Of a stretch of DNA of 8,669 nt, positions 1-5,734 are shown piece after piece. The position numbers and the translations under genes were made by a program. Each line of letters opens with the position of its first letter. Within the stretch, counting starts at the first letter, position 1. Origin of the DNA: an uncultured beta proteobacterium (GTDB lineage Bacteria; Pseudomonadota; Gammaproteobacteria; Burkholderiales; SG8-39); contig CADEDU010000048.1 of NCBI GenBank assembly GCA_902826155.1, positions 42,283-50,951 of the forward strand. Direction: 5' to 3'. The notes under the pieces were generated by a model, which was not told the DNA's origin, did not search any database, and saw only the letters and a program-made list of their open reading frames with translations.

Positions 1-17
1 TGCGCGCGGCGGCCCGG

Positions 18-23
18 TAGACT
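18..23 (+). promoter_or_regulatory. possible -10 element for a leaderless globin mRNA
   Basis: TAGACT matches the -10 consensus TATAAT at four of six positions and ends 7 nt before the globin ATG, so a transcript would begin at or next to the start codon. No ribosome binding site is seen between it and the ATG. The -35 region would lie at or beyond the left edge, so the promoter cannot be checked fully. Confidence 0.25.
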
Positions 24-30
24 CTCGCGC

Positions 31-432
31 ATGCCCGAAACCCCCTACGAACGGCTCGGCGGCCCGACCGCCCTGCGCGGTCTGGTCGATGCGTTCTACG
101 ATCTGATGGATCGCGACCCGCGTTTCGCGGGCATCCGCGCGCTGCATCCTCCCAGCCTCGACGGTTCGCGCGACAAGCTGTTCATGTTTCTCTCCGGTTG
201 GCTCGGCGGGCCCCCGCTCTACATGCAGACCTTCGGCCATCCGATGCTGCGCGCCCGCCATCTGCCGTTCCCGATCGGCAACAGGGAGCGCGATCAATGG
301 ATCGCGTGCATGGATCAGGCGATGCAGACGAGCGGCACCGACCCGGAACTCGCCGCGCAATTGATGCAGGCGCTGTTCCAGACCGCCACGCACCTGCGCA
401 ATCGCGCCGAGGATCCGCAGGGTTCTCAGTAG
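31..432 (+). CDS. group II truncated haemoglobin (2-on-2 globin)
   Basis: This small cytoplasmic haem protein of 133 residues belongs to the group II (trHbO-like) truncated globins, which bind O2 and related ligands and are linked to oxygen, NO or peroxide chemistry. It opens with YERLGG, has a B-helix FYDLM with the expected distal Tyr at about residue 23, and carries the family block FLSGWLGGPPLY (53-64). RARHLPF follows, with the proximal haem-ligating His at residue 77, and then RDQW with the group II G8 Trp at residue 90. The length is normal and the gene looks intact. No Shine-Dalgarno is visible before the ATG; the upstream bases instead suggest a leaderless message (see the TAGACT entry). 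It is separated by 112 nt from the hydroxylase genes and probably not functionally tied to them. The family call is firm; the physiological role is not determinable here. Confidence 0.93.
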   Translation: MPETPYERLGGPTALRGLVDAFYDLMDRDPRFAGIRALHPPSLDGSRDKLFMFLSGWLGGPPLYMQTFGHPMLRARHLPFPIGNRERDQWIACMDQAMQTSGTDPELAAQLMQALFQTATHLRNRAEDPQGSQ

Positions 433-500
433 AATTGGCGGGCTTCTCACTCCGCGGGCACGACGCGGGGGACGCGCAGCAAGGCATCCGGACGCAAGAC

Positions 501-515
501 GCGGATGGCATCCGC
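501..515 (+). promoter_or_regulatory. perfect 7-1-7 palindrome, candidate operator upstream of the hydroxylase genes
   Basis: GCGGATGGCATCCGC is a perfect inverted repeat of 7-bp arms around one central base, ending 29 nt before the GTG start of the [2Fe-2S] subunit. The half GGCATCCG (507-514) also occurs as a direct copy at 483-490, 24 bp upstream. It lies in the only non-coding gap before the operon (433-544), where a dimeric repressor or activator site would be expected. There is no T-run after it, so it is not an intrinsic terminator. In such GC-rich DNA a chance palindrome is possible. Confidence 0.35.
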
Positions 516-530
516 CGACAACGACAAACA

Positions 531-535
531 GGAGG
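531..535 (+). promoter_or_regulatory. strong Shine-Dalgarno that fixes a GTG start
   Basis: GGAGG lies 9 nt before the GTG at 545. It is the strongest ribosome-binding site in this gap and supports reading the non-ATG codon at 545 as the start of the iron-sulfur subunit. Confidence 0.75.
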
Positions 536-544
536 GCAGGCGCC

Positions 545-1024
545 GTGGCGATCGGTTTTTCGGTCAATGGCGTTGCATGCAACAGCGAGGCGAGCGAGGA
601 CACCCCGCTCGTCTACGTGCTGCGCAACGATCTCGGACTCAAGGGCACGCGCTTCGGCTGCGGCACCGGCCATTGCGGCGCCTGCCACGTGCTGCTCGAC
701 GGCAACACGGTGGCTGCCTGCGACACGCCGCTGTGGGCGGTGGCGGGCAAGTCGGTCACCACCATCGAAGGATTGAGCGCGCCCGATGCTCCGCCGGCCA
801 AGCTCCATCCGTTGCAGCGCGCGTTCCTCGCGCATCAGGCCGCGCAATGCGGCTACTGCGTGAGCGGCGTGATCATGACCGCAGCCGGACTGCTCAAGCG
901 CACACCCAATCCGAGCGATCAACAGTTGCGCGAGGCGCTCGATCGCAATCTGTGCCGGTGCGGCGCGCACACCCGCATGCTGCGAGCCCTCGAGCAGGCC
1001 GCGCGGGAGATGCGTCATGGCTGA
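545..1024 (+). CDS. [2Fe-2S] small subunit of a two-subunit molybdenum hydroxylase (IorA/NicA type)
   Basis: This 159-residue cytoplasmic electron-transfer subunit passes electrons from the molybdenum site through two [2Fe-2S] clusters. The N-terminal plant-ferredoxin-like domain has Cys39, Cys44, Cys47 and Cys59 in the CxxxxCxxC...C pattern. The C-terminal helical domain holds the second cluster, with CGYC (Cys102, Cys105) and CRCG (Cys137, Cys139). All eight ligands are present and the length is typical of isoquinoline 1-oxidoreductase alpha or nicotinate dehydrogenase subunit A. The GTG start is chosen from the GGAGG 9 nt upstream and the MAIGFSVNG beginning normal for the family. The stop overlaps the start of the catalytic subunit by 8 nt, so the two are translationally coupled. 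No FAD-subunit gene adjoins it, as expected for this two-subunit class. The actual substrate is unknown. Confidence 0.95.
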   Translation: MAIGFSVNGVACNSEASEDTPLVYVLRNDLGLKGTRFGCGTGHCGACHVLLDGNTVAACDTPLWAVAGKSVTTIEGLSAPDAPPAKLHPLQRAFLAHQAAQCGYCVSGVIMTAAGLLKRTPNPSDQQLREALDRNLCRCGAHTRMLRALEQAAREMRHG

Positions 1025-3170
1025 TCCGCTGCTCACCCCGCGCAAGACAGACGCGCTGCCCGGGAGCCTGCAAGGCAACCCGGAGCTGTCGCAGTGGATC
1101 CGCTTCAATCGCGACGGCACCGTCAGCGTTTCCAGCGGCAAGGTCGAGATCGGACAGGGCATTCTCACCTCGCTCGCGCAGATCGCGGCAGAGGAACTCG
1201 ATGTCCGGCTCGATCGCATCCGCATGATCCCGGCGATCACCACGGCGAGCCCGAACGAAGGCGTGACCAGCGGCAGCCTGTCGATCCAGGACAGCGGTAC
1301 CGCCATCCGCTATGCGTGCGCCGAGGTGCGGGCGATTCTGCTGGAGGAGGCGGCGAGCGAATTCGGCGTGCAGGCGCGCGCGCTCAGCGTCGAAGACGGC
1401 ACCATTGCCATTCCCGGTCGGGCCACGACCACCAGCTATTGGGCGCTGGCGAACGACGATGTGCTCAAGCGCCGTGCGACCGCATCGGCGCAGCCGAAGG
1501 ATCCGAGCGGCTACACCATCGTGGGGCGCGATGCGCCACGCCTCGATCTGCCCGACAAGGTGACGGGTCGTCCGCGCTACGTGCATGACATGGTGCTTCC
1601 CGGGATGCTGTTCGGCCGAGTGGTACGGCCGAGCCGTCCTTGGGCAAAGCTGAAGTCGATCGACGAGTCGAAGGCGCGCGCGTTGCCTGGCGTCACGATC
1701 GTGCGCAACGGCAGCTTCGTCGGCGTGATCGCCGAGCGTGAAGACATCGCCGTGCGCGCTGCCGAACGTCTGGCGGCCGGCTGCGTCTGGTCCGCGGGCG
1801 CAGATCTGCCCGATCAGGCGGCGGTTGAAACGTTCCTGCGCTCGGCGCGCGTCGATCACAAGCTGCTGGTCGACACCGCGAGCGATGCGCCGGCGGCCAA
1901 CGCCGCGCAGACCGTGCGCGCGACCTACGTCAAACCGTTCATCGCGCATGCCTCGGTCGGGCCGTCATGCGCGATCGCGCAGTGGAGCGATCAAGGCGGG
2001 CGCGCGCGGCTCTCCGTGCACTCGCACACGCAGGGGATCTTCAACCTGCGCGCCGACCTGGGCAAAGCGCTGCGCATCCCCGAGGACCAGATCGTGGTGC
2101 AGCACGTGGAAGGCGCCGGCTGCTACGGCCACAATCCGGCCGATGACGTTGCGCTCGACGCAGCATTGCTCGCGCAGGCAGCCAACGGGCGGCCGGTGCA
2201 GGTGGCGTGGACGCGCGAGCAGGAGCTGGGCTGGTCGGCATTCGGCTCGGCGATGGCGATCGATCTGCAGGCGCAGCTCGATGCTTCGGGCAACGTGCAA
2301 AGCTGGAGCCACGAGGTGTGGAGCAACGGCCACAGTTCGCGGCCCGGTCGTGATCCGCGCCCGACGCTGCTGTCGGCGGCCTACATCGACAACCCGCACG
2401 AGCTGCCGGTGGCGATCGACATGCCATTGCCCAACGGCGGCTCGGAGCGCAACGCGGTGCCCTCGTACGACTTCCCGCGTCAGCGCATCGCCAAGAACCG
2501 CGCGCTCGACATGCCGATTCGCACCTCCGCGCTGCGCTCGCTCGGCGGATTCGGCAACGTGTTCGCGGCCGAGTCGTTCATGGATGAGCTCGCCGCCGCG
2601 GCCGGGGCCGATCCGGTCGAGTTCCGCCTGCGCCATCTGCAATCCGACGAACGCGCGCGAGCGGTGGTCGAGGCCGCGGCGCGTCGCGCCGACTGGCGCA
2701 ACTTCAGGCGCCAGGACGGTCGTGGTCACGGCATCGCCTACTCGCGCTACAAGAACACCAGTGCGTACGCCGCGGTCGTCGCCGAGGTCGAACTGGAACG
2801 CGAAGTGCGACTCACGCGGCTCGTCTGTGCCGTCGATATCGGACTGGTCATCAACCCCGACGGCGCGATCAACCAGATCGAGGGCGGCGCGATCCAAGCC
2901 GCGAGCTGGACGCTCAAGGAGGCGGTGACGTTCGATCGCGAGCGCATCACGTCGAACTCGTGGGAGACGTACCCGATCCTCAAATTCAGCGAGGTGCCAA
3001 CGATTGAAGTCGAGCTGATCGATCGGACCGACGCGCCCACGCTCGGCGCCGGCGAGGCGGTGCAGGGGCCGATCGCCGCCGCCATCGCCAACGCGGTGAG
3101 CGACGCGCTCGGTGTGCGTATCCGCGCGCTTCCGCTCACCGCCGATCGCATCGCCGCGGCGCTTGCATGA
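1017..3170 (+). CDS. molybdopterin-binding catalytic subunit of molybdenum hydroxylase (NicB/IorB-like, no cytochrome extension)
   Basis: This 717-residue protein is the large subunit of a xanthine-oxidase-family enzyme, which hydroxylates a (hetero)aromatic ring or aldehyde with water-derived oxygen. Domain order is that of the IorB branch. A VEIGQG segment, normally C-terminal in xanthine dehydrogenase, is at residues 43-48. The hammerhead (a/b) domain runs about 178-256 from LPDKVTG. The cofactor loop GAGCYGHN is at 366-373 in place of GGGFGRK. RTSALRSLGGFGN is at 502-514, and GAGE with the presumed catalytic base Glu680 is near the C-terminus. AGCYGHN recalls nicotinate dehydrogenase subunit B, but that protein continues into cytochrome c domains and this one stops directly after the molybdenum domain. 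No CxxCH motif and no Tat signal are seen, so it is probably cytoplasmic. Family assignment is firm; substrate and electron acceptor are open. Confidence 0.93.
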   Translation: MADPLLTPRKTDALPGSLQGNPELSQWIRFNRDGTVSVSSGKVEIGQGILTSLAQIAAEELDVRLDRIRMIPAITTASPNEGVTSGSLSIQDSGTAIRYACAEVRAILLEEAASEFGVQARALSVEDGTIAIPGRATTTSYWALANDDVLKRRATASAQPKDPSGYTIVGRDAPRLDLPDKVTGRPRYVHDMVLPGMLFGRVVRPSRPWAKLKSIDESKARALPGVTIVRNGSFVGVIAEREDIAVRAAERLAAGCVWSAGADLPDQAAVETFLRSARVDHKLLVDTASDAPAANAAQTVRATYVKPFIAHASVGPSCAIAQWSDQGGRARLSVHSHTQGIFNLRADLGKALRIPEDQIVVQHVEGAGCYGHNPADDVALDAALLAQAANGRPVQVAWTREQELGWSAFGSAMAIDLQAQLDASGNVQSWSHEVWSNGHSSRPGRDPRPTLLSAAYIDNPHELPVAIDMPLPNGGSERNAVPSYDFPRQRIAKNRALDMPIRTSALRSLGGFGNVFAAESFMDELAAAAGADPVEFRLRHLQSDERARAVVEAAARRADWRNFRRQDGRGHGIAYSRYKNTSAYAAVVAEVELEREVRLTRLVCAVDIGLVINPDGAINQIEGGAIQAASWTLKEAVTFDRERITSNSWETYPILKFSEVPTIEVELIDRTDAPTLGAGEAVQGPIAAAIANAVSDALGVRIRALPLTADRIAAALA

Positions 3171-5017
3171 GCACGATCCACGCTGAGAACGCTCCGCCCG
3201 CCACTGGCGTCGCGCCGTTGCTGGGGCCCGCTCCGATCGAAGCGGGGACGCATCTCGATCCCGAGCGCTATCAGCGCGAGGTCCGCGCCGAGCAGCTCAA
3301 GCTGTTCTGCCAGCAGGCGATTCGCATCCCGGTGGGCGTGGCGTTCCTGGCCGGCTACATCCTGTATCTGTTCTGGAATCACGTCCGCCACGATCTGCTG
3401 ATTGCGTGGGTAGTGATCGTGTGCGGCGCGCTGCTGGTGCGCACCTACCTGAGCCGGCGACTGCTCACCCGCAACCTCACCCCCGAGGAAGTGGACACGT
3501 GGATTCGCCGCATGACGATCTTCGCGTTTCTGAACGGTGTGTTCGGTGGTTCGGCGGGCGTGCTCTTCTTTCCCTATGCGCCGCTCACCGAGCAGGCGCT
3601 GCTCACCATGATGATGGCAGCGTGGTCGGCCGCTGCGATTGCCACGTCGGGGATGTTGCCGCGCACCTTTCCGTGCTTCTCGATTCCGCTGCTGGCGCCC
3701 ATCATCGTCGGCTGGTGGCGATCCGAGGAGCACTGGTTCACTTCGCTGCTGCTGGTGGCCTTCCTGGTGTATCTCACCCTCTACGTCCTCGATGCGGGCC
3801 GCATTTTCCTGGCGGCACTGCGTACGCGATTCGAGAATGACGCGCTGGTGCATGAACTGCGGGCGAAGCAGGGCGAGGCCGAGGCGGCGCGCGAGAAGGC
3901 CGAGGCGGCCGATCGGGCCAAGACCCACTTCCTTGCCGCCGCCAGCCACGATCTGCGTCAGCCGCTCACCGCGCTGGCGCTGTTCAACCGCCTGCTCAAC
4001 GACAGCGCGCAGGACCAGGAGACGCGCCGCATCGCCGGTCATATCGACGCATCGGTCGGCTCGCTCGAGCGGTTGATGGACGCGCTGCTCAACATCTCCA
4101 AGCTCGACGCGGGCACGGTGCAACCGCTCGATCAACTGGTCTCGCTCGACGAGATGTTCGCGCGGCTGGAGGCGCAGTACGCCCCGCTCGCAGCGCAGAA
4201 GGGCCTGCATTTCGATGCGCGCGCGGCGGGTAACTGGGTGCGCACCGATGCGATGCTGTTCGAGCGTGTGGTGCGCAACCTGATCGAGAACGCGTTGCGC
4301 TACACGCTTCATGGTTCGATCCGGGTGACGGCCCGTTCGGCGGGGGCGCAGGTGGTGGTCGAAGTGACCGACACCGGCATCGGCATCGCCCCGGCCGAGC
4401 AGGAGAAGATCTTCGAGGAGTTCTATCAGGTGCGCAACACCGAGCGCGACGCCAAGCAGGGTTTGGGGCTGGGCCTGGCGATCGTGCAACGCACCGCGCG
4501 GCTGCTGGACTGCCCGTTGGAAGTGATCTCCAAACCCGGGGTCGGATCAAACTTCCGCGTGCGCGTGACCCGCGCCGATCCACTGCCGCCACAAACCGAA
4601 CCCGGCCTGGGCGTGCGCGAATTCGAAAGCCCGGATCTCACCGGTTTGAAGATCCTCGTGGTCGATGACGACGAGACCATCCTCACTGCGATGCGTGGCC
4701 TGCTGGAGCGCTGGGGCTGCGAAGTGCGCACCGCGGAAACGGTCGCCAGCGCCGACGTCGAACTCGAGGCGATGGGCGAGCGGCCCGACTTGCTGCTGGT
4801 CGATTTCCGCCTGCGCAATGAAGAGACTGGACTCGAAGTCGTACGCCGCGCGGGCGAACGGTTCGGACGCGTGCCGGCGGTGCTCATCACCGGCGAGACC
4901 GCGCCCGATCGATTACGCGCAGTGGTCGAGAGCGGCCTCACCTTGATTCACAAGCCGGTACGGCCCGAGCAGTTGCGCGAACAGATCGAGCGCGCACTGG
5001 AGCTGCGACCGGCGTGA
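3167..5017 (+). CDS. membrane hybrid sensor histidine kinase with C-terminal receiver domain
   Basis: This 616-residue hybrid kinase has about six hydrophobic segments, near 52-70, 78-95, 118-135, 143-160, 168-184 and 190-207, with no large periplasmic loop. Sensing is therefore probably within the membrane or from a neighbour. A charged signalling helix (about 222-255) leads to the H-box AASHDLRQPLTAL, with phospho-acceptor His261. The ATPase domain shows the N-box NLIEN (371-375), DTGIGI (402-407) and GLGLG (432-436). After a short linker a receiver domain starts at about 494, with acidic residues Asp500/Asp501, phospho-acceptor Asp546, Thr575 and Lys596, all intact. No output domain or HPt is fused, and no separate response regulator lies in this window. 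Its ATG overlaps the stop of the hydroxylase subunit (ATGA), implying translational coupling. The signal it senses cannot be told from sequence. Confidence 0.93.
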   Translation: MSTIHAENAPPATGVAPLLGPAPIEAGTHLDPERYQREVRAEQLKLFCQQAIRIPVGVAFLAGYILYLFWNHVRHDLLIAWVVIVCGALLVRTYLSRRLLTRNLTPEEVDTWIRRMTIFAFLNGVFGGSAGVLFFPYAPLTEQALLTMMMAAWSAAAIATSGMLPRTFPCFSIPLLAPIIVGWWRSEEHWFTSLLLVAFLVYLTLYVLDAGRIFLAALRTRFENDALVHELRAKQGEAEAAREKAEAADRAKTHFLAAASHDLRQPLTALALFNRLLNDSAQDQETRRIAGHIDASVGSLERLMDALLNISKLDAGTVQPLDQLVSLDEMFARLEAQYAPLAAQKGLHFDARAAGNWVRTDAMLFERVVRNLIENALRYTLHGSIRVTARSAGAQVVVEVTDTGIGIAPAEQEKIFEEFYQVRNTERDAKQGLGLGLAIVQRTARLLDCPLEVISKPGVGSNFRVRVTRADPLPPQTEPGLGVREFESPDLTGLKILVVDDDETILTAMRGLLERWGCEVRTAETVASADVELEAMGERPDLLLVDFRLRNEETGLEVVRRAGERFGRVPAVLITGETAPDRLRAVVESGLTLIHKPVRPEQLREQIERALELRPA

Positions 5018-5053
5018 CCAGCGCGGTCGTAGTCGCAACTTCCCAGAACAACG

Positions 5054-5059
5054 AAAGGA
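5054..5059 (+). promoter_or_regulatory. ribosome binding site of the decarboxylase-family gene
   Basis: AAAGGA lies 6 nt before the ATG at 5066, in a 48-nt gap with no obvious promoter or terminator. It supports the chosen start and read-through transcription from the kinase gene. Confidence 0.55.
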
Positions 5060-5065
5060 AAAACC

Positions 5066-5521
5066 ATGAAACGCCCCGCCCGCAGCAAAGCCTTCAATGT
5101 CGGTCTGGCCATGCGCAAACGCGTGGTCGGCCCCGACTATGTCGCCAACTCGCTCAAAAACACCGATGAGTTCTGGATGCCGTTCCAGGAGTTGATCACC
5201 GAGCATGGCTGGGGCGCGGTGTGGACGCGTGCGGGCCTGCCGCCGAAGACGCGCAGCATGCTCACGCTGGCGTTCTGCATCGCCCTCAACCGTCCGCACG
5301 AGATCAAGGTGCATCTGCGTGGCGCGATGCGCAACGGCGTGACCAAGCTCGAAGTGCGCGAGCTGATCCTGCACTCGTTCCTGTATTGCGGCGGGCCGGC
5401 CGCGCTCGATGCGTTCAACACGGTGCGTGCCGCCTGGCCCGAGATCGAGGCGCACGAAGCGGCGTTGCGCAAAGGCAAGGGTAAGAAGAAATCCGGTGCG
5501 CGCTCGCCCCGGCGCGCCTGA
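5066..5521 (+). CDS. carboxymuconolactone decarboxylase family protein (PcaC-like)
   Basis: This small soluble all-helical protein of 151 residues is in the CMD/AhpD-like superfamily. The best matches to the family pattern are GLPPKTRSMLTLAF (57-70), RPHEIKVHLRGAMRNGVTK (76-94, including Glu79 and His83) and LYCGGPAALDAF (106-117, Cys108). Known PcaC proteins decarboxylate 4-carboxymuconolactone in protocatechuate breakdown, but most CMD-family members have other or unknown roles. There is no CxxC, so an AhpD-type peroxidase is unlikely. The last 16 residues form a Lys/Arg-rich tail (KGKGKKKSGARSPRR), unusual for PcaC and possibly disordered. It is last in the putative hydroxylase-kinase operon, 48 nt after the kinase. 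Its place in an aromatic-type cluster fits a later catabolic step (inference). No other protocatechuate genes are seen, so the symbol pcaC is not assigned. Confidence 0.88.
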   Translation: MKRPARSKAFNVGLAMRKRVVGPDYVANSLKNTDEFWMPFQELITEHGWGAVWTRAGLPPKTRSMLTLAFCIALNRPHEIKVHLRGAMRNGVTKLEVRELILHSFLYCGGPAALDAFNTVRAAWPEIEAHEAALRKGKGKKKSGARSPRRA

Positions 5522-5572
5522 TCGGCAGATGCCGCGGCGGCGCATCCGAGTCGCGCGCGCTTTGTCCTGTGC

Positions 5573-5600
5573 TTGACACGGTCGGAACGCGACTCATAAC
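5573..5600 (+). promoter_or_regulatory. sigma-70-type promoter for the ABC transporter operon
   Basis: A perfect -35 box TTGACA (5573-5578) is followed, after a 16-bp spacer, by CATAAC (5595-5600), which matches TATAAT at four of six positions. The segment is locally A/T-richer than its surroundings and faces the substrate-binding protein gene. Transcription would start near 5607. This is the best promoter seen in the window. Confidence 0.6.
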
Positions 5601-5655
5601 CTCCACGGCGCCCGCACCTGCGGCGTGACGTCCGGGCCGAACCGCAGCGCTCCAG

Positions 5656-5681
5656 ACTCGACCGGGTTCGCACGGTCGGGT
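5656..5681 (+). other. hairpin in the transporter leader
   Basis: CGACCG (5659-5664) pairs with CGGTCG (5673-5678) around an 8-nt loop. The stem extends by a G-T, a C-G and an A-T pair to 9 bp. It lies between the predicted transcription start and the ribosome binding site. There is no T-run after it, so a simple terminator is unlikely; a role in mRNA stability or protein binding is only a guess. Confidence 0.3.
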
Positions 5682-5696
5682 GCCGCTGACAATCCA

Positions 5697-5717
5697 CAGT
5701 CCGCAGTTCGCAGTTCC
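5697..5717 (+). repeat. three tandem heptamers just upstream of the ribosome binding site
   Basis: Three adjacent 7-mers read CAGTCCG, CAGTTCG and CAGTTCC. They end 5 nt before the AGGAGG of the binding-protein gene. They may be a small slippage-generated array or half-sites for a regulator; no known operator is recognised. Confidence 0.4.
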
Positions 5718-5722
5718 AATCG

Positions 5723-5728
5723 AGGAGG
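5723..5728 (+). promoter_or_regulatory. consensus Shine-Dalgarno of the substrate-binding protein gene
   Basis: AGGAGG lies 6 nt before the ATG at 5735. It is near-ideal in sequence and spacing and decides the start codon ahead of the downstream in-frame ATG at 5768. It suggests high expression of the binding protein relative to the permeases, whose starts have weak sites. Confidence 0.8.
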
Positions 5729-5734
5729 AGACCG

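Larger units (their letters stand above)
5522..5734 (+). other. intergenic leader before the Liv-type transporter operon
   Basis: These 213 nt hold no convincing gene. They contain a sigma-70-like promoter (5573-5600), a hairpin (5656-5681), three tandem heptamers (5697-5717) and a strong Shine-Dalgarno (5723-5728). No hairpin followed by a T-run is visible after the stop at 5521, so there is no clear intrinsic terminator for the upstream operon. A start at the predicted promoter would give a 5' leader of roughly 125-130 nt. Confidence 0.6.

Noticed and set aside
182..1306. 374-codon open frame on the minus strand across the globin and iron-sulfur genes
   Set aside because: It overlaps three genes whose families are certain, and its translation has no recognisable domain.
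2747..4489. 580-codon open frame on the minus strand
   Set aside because: It lies wholly opposite the hydroxylase and kinase genes. Its protein is rich in His, Arg, Ala and Gln with no recognisable domain, as expected of the antisense of GC-rich codons.
5066..5521. Naming the CMD-family gene pcaC
   Set aside because: No other protocatechuate-branch genes accompany it, and the family is functionally broad, so only a family name is given.
5522..5570. Possible terminator after the CMD-family gene
   Set aside because: GATGC (5528-5532) can pair with GCATC (5542-5546), but the stem is only 5 bp with a GC-rich loop and no T-run follows.
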